A stretch of 64,000 nucleotides of DNA from Pseudoxanthomonas suwonensis. GTDB taxonomy: Bacteria > Pseudomonadota > Gammaproteobacteria > Xanthomonadales > Xanthomonadaceae. Position 1 is the first letter of the stretch. Each line of letters opens with the position of its first letter. Location of the stretch: NCBI RefSeq assembly GCF_000972865.1, contig NZ_CP011144.1, forward strand, positions 1,550,001 to 1,614,000, in the 5' to 3' direction. Shown one piece after another: positions 16,809 to 27,001 of this stretch. The translations under genes and the position numbers were made by a program. The notes below the pieces were generated by a model that did not search any database, had not been told where the DNA came from, and was given only the letters and a program-made list of their open reading frames with translations.

Positions 16809-17717
16809 TCAGTCCAGGAAGCGCGCCGCGCCGCGCGCGAGCAGGTCGCCGGCCACCGCCCGGCCCAGCGCCTGCGGCTGGCCGGCATCGCCCTCGCCCT
16901 GCGCCTGCACGCCGCTGCCGTCGCTGGCCGAGCCGACCCAGGCGCGCAGCCGCAGGCGCGCGCCGTCCAGTTCCGCGTAGGCGGCCACCGGCACGTGGCA
17001 GCTGCCGTGCAGGGCGAGGTTGAGCGCGCGCTCGGCCTCGATCCGGATGCGCGTGGGCGCGTGTTCCAGCACCGAAACCAGCGCCCGGATGCGCGCGTCG
17101 CCGGCTCGCGTCTCCACCGCGACCACCGCCTGCGCCGGCGCCGGCAGCCATTCCGGCGGCGCCAGCCGGGCACGGATGCGCGCGTCCAGTCCCAGCCGCT
17201 GCAGCCCGGCGCACGCCAGGACTATGGCGTCGTACTCGCCGGCGTCGAGCTTGGCCAGGCGCGTGTTGACGTTGCCGCGCAGGTCGCGCAGCTGCAGGTC
17301 CGGCCGCCGCGCGCGCAGCTGCGCCTGCCGGCGCAGCGAGGAGGTGCCGACCACCGCGCCCTGCGGCAACGAGGCGATGCCGTTGAAGGCGTTGCTGACG
17401 AAGGCATCGGCCGGATCGGCGCGCTCGAGCACCGCCGGCAGTTCGAAGCCCGGCTCCAGCTCCATCGGTACGTCCTTGAGCGAATGCACCGCGCAATCGG
17501 CCTCGCCGCGCTGCATGGCCAGTTCAAGTTCCTTCAAGAAGAGGCCCTTGCCGCCGATCGCCGCCAGCGAACGGTCCAGCTGCTCGTCGCCGCGGGTGCT
17601 CATCGGCACCAGCACCACCTCCAGCCCGGGATGGGCCGCGCGCAGGCGCGCGGCGACGTGTTCGCTCTGCCACAGGGCGAGCGGGCTCTTGCGGGTGGCG
17701 ATGCGCAGGCTGTCCAT
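16809..17717 (-). CDS. hemC: Hydroxymethylbilane synthase (porphobilinogen deaminase)
   Basis: A 302-residue cytoplasmic enzyme joining four porphobilinogens into hydroxymethylbilane for haem synthesis. The dipyrromethane-anchoring cysteine is Cys240 in [14 protein letters not shown]; the catalytic aspartate is in [13 protein letters not shown] (Asp82); [11 protein letters not shown] and [20 protein letters not shown] are canonical. Start chosen at [17 protein letters not shown]; a longer frame upstream is spurious, and a GATAAT hexamer lies six bases before the ATG. It follows algZ/algR in the conserved gammaproteobacterial order, but a 309-base gap with a large palindromic element separates them. 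Confidence 0.96.
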   Translation of the reverse strand: MDSLRIATRKSPLALWQSEHVAARLRAAHPGLEVVLVPMSTRGDEQLDRSLAAIGGKGLFLKELELAMQRGEADCAVHSLKDVPMELEPGFELPAVLERADPADAFVSNAFNGIASLPQGAVVGTSSLRRQAQLRARRPDLQLRDLRGNVNTRLAKLDAGEYDAIVLACAGLQRLGLDARIRARLAPPEWLPAPAQAVVAVETRAGDARIRALVSVLEHAPTRIRIEAERALNLALHGSCHVPVAAYAELDGARLRLRAWVGSASDGSGVQAQGEGDAGQPQALGRAVAGDLLARGAARFLD

Positions 17718-17723
17718 GCGCGC

Positions 17724-17729
17724 ATTATC
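17724..17729 (-). promoter_or_regulatory. -10-like hexamer 6 nt upstream of hemC ATG
   Basis: GATAAT on the reverse strand followed by GCGCGC and the ATG. It implies hemC has its own promoter rather than depending on readthrough from algZR. Confidence 0.5.
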
Positions 17730-17751
17730 CGGGATCGGTGGGGCAGAAGCG

Positions 17752-17955
17752 TCGGCTTCGGAAGGGGTCCGCCGTGCCCTGGGGGTCTGGCGTCCCCAAG
17801 GCGAACGGAGCCACGACCTGGAAGCTCCCGAAGGCGTGGCAGGCCGGGTGTGTTGCGGCAGCGGCCATGGATGGCCGCGTGGCGAGTTCGGCACAGGGAC
17901 GTGCCGCGAGCCACCGCAACACACCCGGCCTGCCACGGCTCCCTCCGAAGCCGAT
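17752..17955. repeat. Three-way-junction palindromic element, copy A
   Basis: Fills most of the 309-base hemC-algR gap. A perfect 23-bp outer stem pairs 17836-17858 (GTGGCAGGCCGGGTGTGTTG onward) with 17914-17936. Inside are two further hairpins, GCGGCCATGGATGGCCGC at 17861 and CGGCACAGGGACGTGCCG at 17889. An outermost pairing of TCGGCTTCGG with CCGAAGCCGA at the edges extends it. Relatives are copies B (28.9 kb, inverted) and C (29.4 kb). It may act as a terminator for algR. Confidence 0.88.
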
Positions 17956-18026
17956 GAGCCCAAACGCTGTCGCTGTTGCTGTTCTGCCGTGCCGGTGCCG
18001 CCGACCGTATCGAACCCGTCAAGAAC

Positions 18027-18752
18027 CTACAGGTGCCGCAGCGTCTGCCGCAGCTGCGGCACGCAGCGGCGGCTGACCTCCAGCGGCGCGCCGCCGCTGC
18101 GCAGCACCGCCTGGACGTGGCCGTCGGCGCCGCGGCGCAGCTCGACCAGTTCCTGGCGCGCGACCAGGCAGTTGCGGTGGATGCGGACGAAGCGGTCGGC
18201 GAACTCGTCCTCCAGCGACTTGAGCGATTCCTCGATCAGGTCCTCGCCGCGGGCGTGGTGCACGACCACGTACTTCTCCTCGGCCTGCAGGTAGCGCACC
18301 TCCTCCAGCGGGATCAGCCGCAAGCTGCCGCGCAGGCGCGCGCACAGGTGGGTGCGCTTGCCGTTGCCGGTCGCCGGCCGCCCGGCCAGGAAGGTGCGCA
18401 CGCGTTCCAGCGCGGCGGCCAGCCGTTCCGGGCGCACCGGCTTGACCAGGTAGTCGAGCGCGGCGGCCTCGAACGCGGACAGCGCGTGCGCGTCGTAGGC
18501 GGTGCAGAACACCACCGCGGTCGACGGGCTGGCCTCGGCCAGCAGGCGCGCGGTCTCCAGGCCGTCGATGCCGGGCATGGCGATGTCCAGCAGCACCACG
18601 TGCGGCTGGTGCGCGGCGCAGGCGTCGAGCACCTGCTGGCCGTCGCCGGCCTCGGCCACCACCTCCACCGCGGCCTCGTCGGCGAGCAGCATCCGCAGGC
18701 GCTCGCGCGCCAGCGGCTCGTCGTCGGCGATCACCAGCTTCAGGCTAGGCAT
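18027..18752 (-). CDS. algR: LytTR-type response regulator (AlgR-like)
   Basis: A 241-residue regulator. The receiver domain (1-120) has the acidic pocket DDE at residues 10-12, phospho-acceptor Asp56 (LLDIAMPG), and Lys104 (YLVKPV). The C-terminal LytTR DNA-binding domain (about 135-241) contains EEVRYLQAEEKYVVVHH and FVRIHRNCLVARQ. The cognate sensor gene ends six bases upstream, so they are cotranscribed. In pseudomonads the AlgZ/AlgR pair controls alginate, type IV pili and virulence; the target here is unknown. AlgR-like assignment rests on domain architecture and hemC neighbourhood. Confidence 0.9.
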   Translation of the reverse strand: MPSLKLVIADDEPLARERLRMLLADEAAVEVVAEAGDGQQVLDACAAHQPHVVLLDIAMPGIDGLETARLLAEASPSTAVVFCTAYDAHALSAFEAAALDYLVKPVRPERLAAALERVRTFLAGRPATGNGKRTHLCARLRGSLRLIPLEEVRYLQAEEKYVVVHHARGEDLIEESLKSLEDEFADRFVRIHRNCLVARQELVELRRGADGHVQAVLRSGGAPLEVSRRCVPQLRQTLRHL

Positions 18753-18758
18753 TAGGCA

Positions 18759-19805
18759 TCAGGCAAGTGGCAGCATGACCTCGCAGGCATAGTAGCCGTC
18801 GGCCCAGCCGGCCGTCACCCGCGCCTGCGGACCGAAGCGCCAGGCCAGGCGGTGGGCGATGCTGCGCTGGGCGTGGCCGGCGCCGCGGTGCAACGACGCC
18901 AGCGACGGGTCCTGCGGCGCCGGCGCCGGGTTGCGCACGCGCACGTGCAGGCCGGCCGCGTCGCTCCACAGCGCGATCGACACGGTGCCGCCCTCCGGCA
19001 GGCGCGAGATGCCATGCAGCACCGCGTTCTCCACCAGCGGCTGCAGCACCAGGCGCGGCAACGGCAACTCCCACGGCAGCGGTTCGCGCTTGTCCCACTC
19101 CACCCGCAGGCGCTCGCCCAGGCGCAGCTGCTCGATCGACAGGTATTGCGCGGCCAGCTCGCACTCGGCGGCCAGGGTCGATTCGCCCTCGCCGGCGCCC
19201 AGTGCGGCGCGGAACAGGTCCGACAGGTCCAGCACCGCGCGCTCGGCCACCGCCGGGTCGCGGCGCAGCAGGCTTGCGATCAGGTTCATGCTGTTGAACA
19301 GGAAGTGGGGCCGGATCCGCGCCTGCAGTGCGTCGGCCTCGGCACGGGCGTTGGCCTCGATCTGCACGGCCCAGCGGTCGCTGACGTAGAAGTGGCGCAG
19401 CGCCAGCGCCACGATCAGCGCGGCCACCGCCGCGCTGCCGCCGGCAAAGCGCCCGAAGTCCACGCCCAGCGGCTCGGCACCCAGGGCGCTGTAAAGCGCG
19501 TGGATCACCCCGGCGCCGACGAAGGCGACCAACGCCGCCAGCGCCACCGCCGCCGCCGCGCCGACCCGCTGCGGCAGCCGCGAGATCGGCGCGCGCAGCT
19601 TGCACAGCAGCACCGCTACCGCCAGCGCCAGCCACAGCGCCAGGCCGCTGGCGGACAGGAAGCGCGCCAGCGTCCAGGTGCGCGCGTCGTCGGGCGCCAG
19701 CACCAGCACCACCACCACCAGCTCGGCCAGGCCCAGCAGCGCCGCCAGCCGCGGCAGCCGGCACAGGTCCGGCAGCCAGGGCGCTTGGCGGCGCGGGTCG
19801 CGCAC
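18759..19805 (-). CDS. algZ: LytS/AlgZ-type sensor histidine kinase
   Basis: A 348-residue inner-membrane kinase starting at GTG. Four hydrophobic segments occupy about residues 18-38, 46-68, 82-106 and 122-138 with no large periplasmic domain. The His_kinase domain follows: phospho-acceptor His167 in RIRPHFLFNSMNLIASLLRR, then the ATP-binding part with LVLQPLVENAVLHGISRLPEGG. The family (PF06580) phosphorylates LytTR regulators, matching the next gene. The start lies three bases past the stop of the carboxylesterase gene, so the three genes are probably one transcript. Confidence 0.9.
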   Translation of the reverse strand: MRDPRRQAPWLPDLCRLPRLAALLGLAELVVVVLVLAPDDARTWTLARFLSASGLALWLALAVAVLLCKLRAPISRLPQRVGAAAAVALAALVAFVGAGVIHALYSALGAEPLGVDFGRFAGGSAAVAALIVALALRHFYVSDRWAVQIEANARAEADALQARIRPHFLFNSMNLIASLLRRDPAVAERAVLDLSDLFRAALGAGEGESTLAAECELAAQYLSIEQLRLGERLRVEWDKREPLPWELPLPRLVLQPLVENAVLHGISRLPEGGTVSIALWSDAAGLHVRVRNPAPAPQDPSLASLHRGAGHAQRSIAHRLAWRFGPQARVTAGWADGYYACEVMLPLA

Positions 19806-19808
19806 CGG

Positions 19809-20474
19809 TCAGGCCGCCAGCCGCCGGTCCAGCCAGTCGCCCAGGTCGGCGATCTCCTGCGCGCAGACCTGGTGCGCCATCGGGTAGCGGTGCCATTCGA
19901 CCTCGAAGCCCACGCGTTCGAGCATCTGCGCGCTGGCCTGGCCGTACTGCACCGGGATCACCGGGTCGCTGTCGCCATGGGCGAAGAACACCGGCTGGGC
20001 GACGGCGTTGGGATGGCGCTGCGCGGCCACCGCCGCACCGCCGGGCAGGTAGGTCGACAGCGCGACCAGGCCGGCCAGCGGCTCGCGCCGGCGCAGGCCC
20101 GCAGCCAGCGCGATCGCCCCGCCCTGCGAGAAGCCCGCCAGCAGGATGCGCGACGGCGGGGTGCCGCGCTCGGCCTCGCGCGCGAGCAGCGCCTCGACCT
20201 GCCGCACCGATTCCTCGACGCCCTCGGCCTCGGCGCGGGTGGCGAAGTCCATGCCGACGATGTCGTACCAGGCGCGCATGCGCATGCCGCCGTTGATCGT
20301 CACCGGGCGCACCGGCGCATGCGGAAACACGAAGCGCAGCGCCGGCCAGTGCCGGCGCACCAGTTCGGGCACGATCGGGGCGAAGTCATTGCCGTCGGCG
20401 CCCAGGCCGTGCAGCCACAGCACCGTCCACGCCGGCGCCGGGCCGGTCTCCTGCTCGACGCATTCCAGCAGCAT
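19809..20474 (-). CDS. Carboxylesterase/lysophospholipase-family alpha/beta hydrolase
   Basis: A 221-residue cytoplasmic hydrolase of the PF02230 family. Catalytic triad candidates are Ser116 in LLAGFSQGGA, Asp170 in FFAHGDSDPVIP and His201 in YPMAHQVC. The N-terminus TVLWLHGLGADGNDFAPIVP supplies the oxyanion HGLGADG loop. It hydrolyses small carboxylic or thioester substrates; the physiological substrate is unknown. The start has an AGGAAGAAGCC-type ribosome-binding region upstream. It sits 35 bases downstream of opgH and directly upstream of algZ. Confidence 0.88.
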   Translation of the reverse strand: MLLECVEQETGPAPAWTVLWLHGLGADGNDFAPIVPELVRRHWPALRFVFPHAPVRPVTINGGMRMRAWYDIVGMDFATRAEAEGVEESVRQVEALLAREAERGTPPSRILLAGFSQGGAIALAAGLRRREPLAGLVALSTYLPGGAAVAAQRHPNAVAQPVFFAHGDSDPVIPVQYGQASAQMLERVGFEVEWHRYPMAHQVCAQEIADLGDWLDRRLAA

Positions 20475-20509
20475 GGTCTGGCTTCTTCCTTCCCCGGGAA
20501 CAGCCGGCA

Positions 20510-22426
20510 TTATGCCTGCGGCCGTGCGGCCTCCGCGCGCAGCTCCGCGGCCCGGCGCAGCACCGGCAGCGGCTCCAGTTCCTCGGGGATGCACAGGATC
20601 CGGCGCCGGCGCAGCCAGCGGCCCGGCGTACGCGCCGAGGTCAGCCACACGGTCGGGATCGCCAGCACCATGCCCGCCATCACCGGCGACATCCACAGCG
20701 CCAGGCCCGGCGACACCGCCCAGGCCAGCGCGCCCATGAACGCGCCGAACAGGCTCAGGCCCGCATAGCTGCGCACCAGGCTGGAGAACGGCACGCTGCC
20801 ATCGTCGCGGCGCTGCGCTTCCCAGCCCGAGTCGCGGCCGGCCAGCACCTCGGCCACGCCGCGCGACTGCCGGTACATCACGATCGGCGCCATCAGCGCA
20901 GCCAGCAGGCTCTCGATCAGCACGCCGGCCAGGGCGCGCCCGGCGCCGCCGGCACCGCGCCGCGCGTCCGCGTCGACCAGGGTGGCCACGTAGCCGAACA
21001 CCTTCGGCGCGAACAGCACGCCCATGGTCGCGGCGAACAGCCAGGCCACCCGCTCGGCGTCGCGCGCGGCCCAGTAGCGCAGCGGCGAGAAGCCGGGCAG
21101 CTGGAAGCCGTCCCAGACCAAGTCGGCGCGGTACAGCGGGATCGCCAGGCCGACCAGCATCAGCATCGCCCACATCGGTGCGGTGAAATAGTGGCCGATG
21201 CCGACCAGCATGTGCGTGCGGCTGACCCAGTGCAGTCCCGCGCTGCCGACCACCTTGCCGTGCTGCAGGTTGCCCTGGCACCAGCGACGGTCGCGCACCA
21301 GCAGGTCGGTCAGCGAGGGCGGGCCTTCCTCGTAGCTGCCGTCCAGGTCCGGGACCAGGTGGATGGCCCAGCCGCCGCGGCGCATCAGCGCCGCCTCGAC
21401 GAAGTCGTGGCTGAGCACGTGGCCGCCGAACGGCTTGCGCCCGGGCAGTTCCGGAAGGCCGGCGTGGGCGGCGAAGGCACGGGTGCGCAGCATCGCGTTG
21501 TGGCCCCAGTAGTTGCCCTCGCTGCCATGCCACCAGGTCACACCGCGCGCGATCACCGGACCGTACACGTGGCCGCCGAACTGCTGCATGCGCGCGAACA
21601 GGGTCTGGCCGTTGACCACCCGCGGCAGGGTCTGCACCAGGCCCACGCCCGGGTTGTGCTCCACCGCCGCGGCCAGCCGCACCAGGGTGGCGCCGCTCAT
21701 CACGCTGTCGGCGTCCAGGATCAGCATCTGCGGGTAGGCGCCGCCGTAACGCTGCACCCAGTCGGCGATGTTGCCGGCCTTGCGCCCGTTGTTGTCGCCG
21801 CGGCGCCGGTAGAACAGGCGGCCGTGGCCGCCGGTGCGTTGCAGCAGCGCGCGGAACTGCTCGACCTCGGCCGCGGCCACCTCCTCGCGGCGACTGTCGC
21901 TGAGCACGAAGAAGTCGAAGGCCTCGAGCTGGCCGGTGGCGGCCACCGACTCGTACACCGCCTGCAGGCCGGCCAGGATCCGCGCCGGGTCCTCGTGGTA
22001 GGTCGGCATCAGCAGCGCGGTGCGCGAGCGCAGCACCGGCAGCGGGCCGTCGCGGTCGATGCCCAGCGCGTTGCCGCGGCCGGCAACAAGGGTCAGCACG
22101 AAGCCGGCGGCGGCGCTGACCGCGGACAGGGCGATCCAGGCGAACAGCGCCACGAACAGCACCAGCAGCACCCCGTCGAGCACGCTCAGGCCGCCGACGC
22201 GCAGCACCTGCAGCATGCCCATCGTGGCCAGCGCGGTCAGCGCGGCGGTGCCGCCCACCACCAGCAGGCGGCGCCCGCCGATGCCGGACGGCGAAGTAGC
22301 CGGGCGCGCAGGCGCCAGCCGGCCCTCGCGCAGCGACTGGCCCGGCATCGGCAGCGGCGACTCCGCCGCCGGAAGCCAGGACGGCCCCGTGGCGGCAGGC
22401 GCGGCGGCCGCGACCGGTGCGGTCAT
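20510..22426 (-). CDS. opgH: Glucans biosynthesis glucosyltransferase H
   Basis: A 638-residue inner-membrane GT2 glycosyltransferase that polymerises UDP-glucose into osmoregulated periplasmic beta-glucan. The catalytic domain carries [39 protein letters not shown] and the RDRRWCQGN motif. Membrane segments lie before it (about 50-110) and after it ([20 protein letters not shown] and later helices). Start chosen at [10 protein letters not shown]; the in-frame extension [14 protein letters not shown] upstream is possible but unsupported. No opgG is seen in the window, which is unusual because opgG and opgH are commonly adjacent in enterobacteria. Confidence 0.93.
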   Translation of the reverse strand: MTAPVAAAAPAATGPSWLPAAESPLPMPGQSLREGRLAPARPATSPSGIGGRRLLVVGGTAALTALATMGMLQVLRVGGLSVLDGVLLVLFVALFAWIALSAVSAAAGFVLTLVAGRGNALGIDRDGPLPVLRSRTALLMPTYHEDPARILAGLQAVYESVAATGQLEAFDFFVLSDSRREEVAAAEVEQFRALLQRTGGHGRLFYRRRGDNNGRKAGNIADWVQRYGGAYPQMLILDADSVMSGATLVRLAAAVEHNPGVGLVQTLPRVVNGQTLFARMQQFGGHVYGPVIARGVTWWHGSEGNYWGHNAMLRTRAFAAHAGLPELPGRKPFGGHVLSHDFVEAALMRRGGWAIHLVPDLDGSYEEGPPSLTDLLVRDRRWCQGNLQHGKVVGSAGLHWVSRTHMLVGIGHYFTAPMWAMLMLVGLAIPLYRADLVWDGFQLPGFSPLRYWAARDAERVAWLFAATMGVLFAPKVFGYVATLVDADARRGAGGAGRALAGVLIESLLAALMAPIVMYRQSRGVAEVLAGRDSGWEAQRRDDGSVPFSSLVRSYAGLSLFGAFMGALAWAVSPGLALWMSPVMAGMVLAIPTVWLTSARTPGRWLRRRRILCIPEELEPLPVLRRAAELRAEAARPQA

Positions 22427-22648
22427 CGCCGCACCCGGCTGGTACTTGGGGAAGGATCGGAAGCTGGGACCACGCACGCGCTCTCCGGGGTCGCGACCGC
22501 CGTGCCCCCTGGCAGCGGCACCGGTCGCGGGTCGGTTATTGTGCAGTGCATCACCCGCCATGCCACAGGCGCGTGAACACGCCGTTCCGCGCCGGTTTAT
22601 GCCGTAACCGCTTTCAGGTGAATGGCACGCGTGATGCGCGCGGCATGC

Positions 22649-23317
22649 TCAGTCGGCTTCTTCCGGCGGCGGCACGACCCCGTCCGGATCCACCGCCAGG
22701 CGCCCGGCCATCAGCACGGCCTGGGTGCGGTTGTTGACGCCCAGCTTGCGCAGCACGGCGGTCACGTGCGCCTTGATGGTCGCCTCGGACACGCCCAGAT
22801 CCCAGGCGATCTGCTTGTTGAGCCGGCCCTCGCCGAGCATCTGCAATACGCGGAACTGCTGCGGGGTCAGTTCGCGCAGGCGCTGGGCCACGGCCTGCTC
22901 GTCGCGGTCCATCGCCGGCGCGGCGGCGGCGGCCGCCGGCGCCCAGCGTTCGCCGTCGAGTACCTGTCCGACCGCGGTGCCGATCGTGTCCGAATCGGCC
23001 GACTTGGGAATGAAGCCCAGGGCGCCATGGTCCAGCGCGCGACGCATCACGCTGGGTTCCTCGCGCGCCGACACCACCACCACTGGCAACTGCGGATGCA
23101 ACGCGCGCAGGTGCACCAGCGCGCTGAAGCCGTGCGCGCCGGGCATGTTCAGGTCCATCAGCAACAGGTCGGCGTCCGGATGCGCCTCGACCAGGCCGTA
23201 CAGCGCGTCGACGCTGTCGGCCTCGTGCAGGCTCGCGCCGGGCAGGATCCGCTGCACCGCGCCGCGCAAAGCCTCGCGGAACAGCGGATGGTCGTCGGCG
23301 ATCAGGATGGTGGACAT
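22649..23317 (-). CDS. NarL/LuxR-type response regulator downstream of acs
   Basis: A 222-residue regulator. The receiver domain has Asp8-Asp9, phospho-acceptor Asp55 (LLLMDLNMPG) and Lys105 (GFIPKSADS); the LuxR helix-turn-helix at about 150-210 reads LTPQQFRVLQMLGEGRLNKQ and LGVSEATIKAHVTAVLRKLG. An alanine-rich linker joins them. It begins 12 bases after the acs stop, so it is cotranscribed with acs. Homologous regulators next to acs control acetate or ethanol metabolism in pseudomonads, so autoregulation of acs is a reasonable inference. No cognate kinase is in the window. Confidence 0.88.
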   Translation of the reverse strand: MSTILIADDHPLFREALRGAVQRILPGASLHEADSVDALYGLVEAHPDADLLLMDLNMPGAHGFSALVHLRALHPQLPVVVVSAREEPSVMRRALDHGALGFIPKSADSDTIGTAVGQVLDGERWAPAAAAAAPAMDRDEQAVAQRLRELTPQQFRVLQMLGEGRLNKQIAWDLGVSEATIKAHVTAVLRKLGVNNRTQAVLMAGRLAVDPDGVVPPPEEAD

Positions 23318-23329
23318 GTGCTCCTGCTC

Positions 23330-25273
23330 TTACCTGACCTTGCGCTCGTTGACCAGCGACTCCACCACCGACGGATCGGCCAGCGTGGAGGTGTCGCCCA
23401 GCTGGTCCGGCGCGTTCTCGGCGATCTTGCGCAGGATCCGGCGCATGATCTTGCCCGAGCGGGTCTTGGGCAGGCCCGGCGCCCACTGCAGATGGTCGGG
23501 AGTCGCAATGGGGCCGATCTCCTTGCGCACCCAGGCCACCAGTTCCTTGAGCAGCTCGTCGCTCGAAGCTTCGCCGGCCTTGAGGGTGACGTAGGCGTAG
23601 ATGCCCTGGCCCTTGATGTCGTGCGGGAAACCGACCACCGCCGCCTCGGCCACCTTCGGGTGCGCCACCAGCGCGCTCTCCACCTCGGCGGTGCCGATGC
23701 GGTGGCCGGAGACGTTGATCACGTCGTCGACGCGGCCGGTGATCCAGTAGTAGCCATCGGCGTCGCGGCGGCAGCCGTCGCCGGTGAAGTAGGTGCCCGG
23801 GTAGGCGCGGAAGTAGGTGTCGATGAAGCGCTGGTGGTCGCCGTAGACCGTGCGCATCTGCCCCGGCCAGGAATCGAGCAGCACCAGGTTGCCCTCGGCG
23901 GCACCCTCCAGCAGCTCGCCGCCGGCGTCGACCAGCGCCGGCCGCACGCCGAAGAACGGCAGCGTGGCCGAGCCGGGCTTGAGGTCGGTGGCGCCCGGCA
24001 GCGGCGAGATGAGGATGCCGCCGGTTTCGGTCTGCCACCAGGTGTCCACGATCGGACTGCGGCCGTCACCGACCACGTCGTAGTACCAGCGCCAGGCCTC
24101 CGGGTTGATCGGCTCGCCGACGCTGCCGAGCAGGCGCAGGCTGCTGCGCGAGGCCTTGCGCACCGGCTCCTCGCCCTCGCGCATCAGCGCGCGGATCGCG
24201 GTCGGGGCGGTGTAGAAGATGGTGACCTGGTGCTTGTCGATCACCTCCCAGAAGCGCGACACGCTGGGGTAGTTGGGCACGCCCTCGAACACCAGCGAGG
24301 TGGCGCCGTTGGCCAGCGGCCCGTAGACGATGTAGCTGTGGCCGGTGACCCAGCCCACGTCGGCGGTGCACCAGTAGACGTCGTCCTCGCGCAGGTCGAA
24401 CACCGCCTCGTGGGTGTAGGACGCGTACAGCAGGTAGCCGCCGGTGGTATGCAGCACGCCCTTGGGCTTGCCGGTGGAACCGGAGGTGTAGAGGATGAAC
24501 AGCGGATCCTCGGCGTTCATCCGCTCCGGCTCGCATTCGGCCGGCTGGCCGTCGACCACGTCGTGGAACCAGCGGTCGCGCGGGGCCTGCATGGCCACCG
24601 CGCCGCCGGTGTGGCGCACCACCAGCACCGTTTCCACCGTGTTGGTGCCGGGCAGCTTCAGCGCCGCATCGACATTGGCCTTGAGCGGGATCTTCTTGGA
24701 CCCGCGCAGGCCCTCGTCGGCGGTGATCACCAGCTTGCTGCCGCAGTCGGACACGCGGTCGGCGATCGAGTTCGGCGCGAAGCCGCCGAACACCACCGAG
24801 TGGATCGCGCCGATGCGCGCGCAGGCCAGCATCGCCACCACCGCGTCGGGGATCATCGGCAGGTAGATGGTGACCCGGTCGCCCTTGACCACGCCCAGGT
24901 TGCGCAGCGCGTTGCCGAGCCGGCACACGCGCTCGTACAACTCGCGGTAGCTGACCTTCTGCGCCGGCTGGTCCGGGTCGTCCGGCTCGAACAGCAGCGC
25001 GGTCTTTTCGCCGCGCGTGGCCAGCTGCCGGTCCAGGCAGTTGACGCTGGCGTTGATCTCGCCGTCGGCGAACCAGCGGATGCGGAAATCGTCCAGCGCG
25101 TAGCTGACATCCTTGACCCGGGTGGGCTCGCGGAACCAGTCCAGGCGCCCGGCGGCCCTGCGCCAGAAGCCGTCCGGGTCCTCGACCGACTCGCGGTACA
25201 GGCGCTGGTAGTCGTCCTTGCCGATGCGCGCGCGCGCGGCGAATTCCGGCTTGACGGGGTACAGGTCGGACAT
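23330..25273 (-). CDS. acs: Acetyl-CoA synthetase (AMP-forming)
   Basis: A 647-residue ANL-superfamily enzyme activating acetate to acetyl-CoA via acetyl-AMP. The AMP-binding loop is [40 protein letters not shown] is the A8 hinge region; [19 protein letters not shown] contains the lysine that acetyltransferases modify in this family. The N-terminal ACAS_N segment runs from [20 protein letters not shown]. The ATG has a strong GAGGAGGGA site upstream. It is followed by the response regulator gene and is divergent from a porin and transporter, suggesting a carboxylate-uptake module. Confidence 0.96.
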   Translation of the reverse strand: MSDLYPVKPEFAARARIGKDDYQRLYRESVEDPDGFWRRAAGRLDWFREPTRVKDVSYALDDFRIRWFADGEINASVNCLDRQLATRGEKTALLFEPDDPDQPAQKVSYRELYERVCRLGNALRNLGVVKGDRVTIYLPMIPDAVVAMLACARIGAIHSVVFGGFAPNSIADRVSDCGSKLVITADEGLRGSKKIPLKANVDAALKLPGTNTVETVLVVRHTGGAVAMQAPRDRWFHDVVDGQPAECEPERMNAEDPLFILYTSGSTGKPKGVLHTTGGYLLYASYTHEAVFDLREDDVYWCTADVGWVTGHSYIVYGPLANGATSLVFEGVPNYPSVSRFWEVIDKHQVTIFYTAPTAIRALMREGEEPVRKASRSSLRLLGSVGEPINPEAWRWYYDVVGDGRSPIVDTWWQTETGGILISPLPGATDLKPGSATLPFFGVRPALVDAGGELLEGAAEGNLVLLDSWPGQMRTVYGDHQRFIDTYFRAYPGTYFTGDGCRRDADGYYWITGRVDDVINVSGHRIGTAEVESALVAHPKVAEAAVVGFPHDIKGQGIYAYVTLKAGEASSDELLKELVAWVRKEIGPIATPDHLQWAPGLPKTRSGKIMRRILRKIAENAPDQLGDTSTLADPSVVESLVNERKVR

Positions 25274-25580
25274 CGCTACTCCCTCCTCAAGATGCCTGCT
25301 GGCCGCTGCGCGTCGCGCACTGGCCGGACCGACAGTGTGACCCAAGGATCGTGACGCATTGCAACAGCCGGGCTAAGACCTTGGTCGAACCCGGCGTGGC
25401 CGGACGCGGAAACGACCACGCAACGGCGGGCTTCGCCACCGCCGCCGGGCCCGGCTTCGACCAATGGCGAATAGGCGCTCCGTACCCGCCATGCGCAGTC
25501 TGCGGGCAACGACCGCGGGCGCAGCGCGGCCGATCGCCGTACGCAACGACCGTCACCACTCACGAGGGAGAGAGGGGCAA
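25274..25580. other. Divergent control region between acs and the porin gene
   Basis: 307 bases with no gene. It must hold promoters for both divergent units; I cannot assign -35/-10 boxes with confidence, but one interrupted inverted repeat stands out and is listed separately. The last 20 bases carry the GAGGGAGAGAGGGGC ribosome-binding region of the porin gene. Confidence 0.6.
25381..25464. promoter_or_regulatory. Interrupted inverted repeat between acs and porin genes
   Basis: TTGGTCGAACCCGG at the left and CCGGCTTCGACCAA at the right match as inverted 14-base arms with one mismatch, 56 bases apart. It could be a paired operator site for a shared regulator or a hairpin; neither is shown by the sequence alone. 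Confidence 0.35.
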
Positions 25581-26987
25581 ATGAGCAAGCATCCATCCAG
25601 ACTGGTGCGCCGCCCGCTGGCCGCGGCGCTGCTGGTCGCGCTGGTGGCGCCGGGCGCGGCGTTCGCGCAGACCGCACGCGAGCAGGCGCTCGAGGCGCGC
25701 GTGGCGGAACTGGAACGCCAGGTGCAGCTGCTGCTGACGACCCAGCAGCAACAGCAGTCGCAGATCGCCACCACCCAGGAGCAGGTCGGCCTGGTGCAGT
25801 CGGCGCAGGCTGCGGCGCCAGCACCTGCCCTGCCGGCCGGCAAGCAGCCAATCCAGGCGACCACCATCGTGACCGCGGCCAACCCCGGCACCACCTTCTC
25901 CTACGGCGGTTTCGTCAAGCTCGACGCGATGGTCACCGACACCAGCGACGGGCGCATCGCCGACGGCTCGTCCGGCCGCCTGTTCTACGTGCCCGGCACC
26001 ATCCCGGTGGGCGGCGCGGGCGCTGACGGCGGCGACCCCTACACCGACCTCCACGCCCAGTTCTCGCGCTTCTGGCTCAGCGCCGACCACGTGACCGACT
26101 CGGGCGACAAGTTCAAGGCCCTCGTGGAGATGGACTTCTTCGGCGGCGGCAGCAACGCGCTGGCCGGCAACGAGGTCGCCACCAACACCTACGCGGTGAC
26201 CCTGCGCCAGGCCTACGTGAGCTGGAACAAGTGGCTGGCCGGCCAGACCTGGTCCAACTTCCAGGACGTGGCCGCCCTGCCCGACGCGGTGGACTTCGTC
26301 GGCGTCACCGACGGCACCATCTTCGTGCGCCAGGCGCAGGTGCGCTACACCAGCGGGCCGTGGTCGTTCGCGCTGGAGAACCCCAACACCACCGTGCAGG
26401 CCTACGCGCCTTATGCGGCGGCCGCCGGCGCGCGCACCACCACCGGCGACAACAACCTGCCGGACCTGACCGGGCGCTACAACATCAAGGGCGACTGGGG
26501 CCACTTCTCGGTCGCGGCGATGCTGCGCCAGTTCAAGTCCGGCGAGCACACCGACTCCGGCGGTGCGGTCAGCGTCTCGGGCAGGTTCAACCTCGGCGCC
26601 AGCGACGACATCCGCTACATGGCCAATGCCGGCAGCGGCATCGGCCGCTACATGGCCTTCGGCCTGGGCAGCGACGTCGTCCAGACTAATGTCGGCGGCG
26701 ACATCGAGGCGCTGACCGGCTATGGCGGATTCGTCGCCTGGCGGCACGTGTTCAGCCCGAAGCTGCGCAGCAACCTGATGTATTCGGCGGCGCATTTCGA
26801 CAACGACGCGGCCCTGATCGGCTGGGGCGTGACCGAGCGCTCGCAGTCCTACCACGCCAACCTGATCTATTCCCCGTTCCCGAAGCTGGACATCGGCGCG
26901 GAGATCGGCTGGGGCCAGCGCTCGCTGGAAGATGACCGCGCCGGCGACCTGAGGCGCTTCCACACGACCGTCAAATACAGCTTCTGA
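25581..26987 (+). CDS. DcaP-like outer-membrane porin
   Basis: A 468-residue outer-membrane protein. The signal peptide spans residues 1-29 (LAAALLVALVAPGAAFAQ), followed by a probable coiled coil at about 34-62 (EARVAELERQVQLLL and a glutamine run), then a beta-barrel of alternating strands from TFSYGGFVKLDAMVTDTS to the terminal HTTVKYSF with C-terminal Phe. This trimeric-coiled-coil-plus-barrel layout matches the DcaP family, which in Acinetobacter passes dicarboxylates and other anions. The MHS transporter gene starts 14 bases downstream, so the pair probably moves one substrate across both membranes. Confidence 0.82.
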   Translation: MSKHPSRLVRRPLAAALLVALVAPGAAFAQTAREQALEARVAELERQVQLLLTTQQQQQSQIATTQEQVGLVQSAQAAAPAPALPAGKQPIQATTIVTAANPGTTFSYGGFVKLDAMVTDTSDGRIADGSSGRLFYVPGTIPVGGAGADGGDPYTDLHAQFSRFWLSADHVTDSGDKFKALVEMDFFGGGSNALAGNEVATNTYAVTLRQAYVSWNKWLAGQTWSNFQDVAALPDAVDFVGVTDGTIFVRQAQVRYTSGPWSFALENPNTTVQAYAPYAAAAGARTTTGDNNLPDLTGRYNIKGDWGHFSVAAMLRQFKSGEHTDSGGAVSVSGRFNLGASDDIRYMANAGSGIGRYMAFGLGSDVVQTNVGGDIEALTGYGGFVAWRHVFSPKLRSNLMYSAAHFDNDAALIGWGVTERSQSYHANLIYSPFPKLDIGAEIGWGQRSLEDDRAGDLRRFHTTVKYSF

Positions 26988-27001
26988 GGGAGAGGATCCA
27001 C

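Noticed and set aside
22622..25354. A 910-residue forward frame opposite acs and its regulator
   Set aside because: Shadow frame; acs on the reverse strand is full length with all catalytic motifs.
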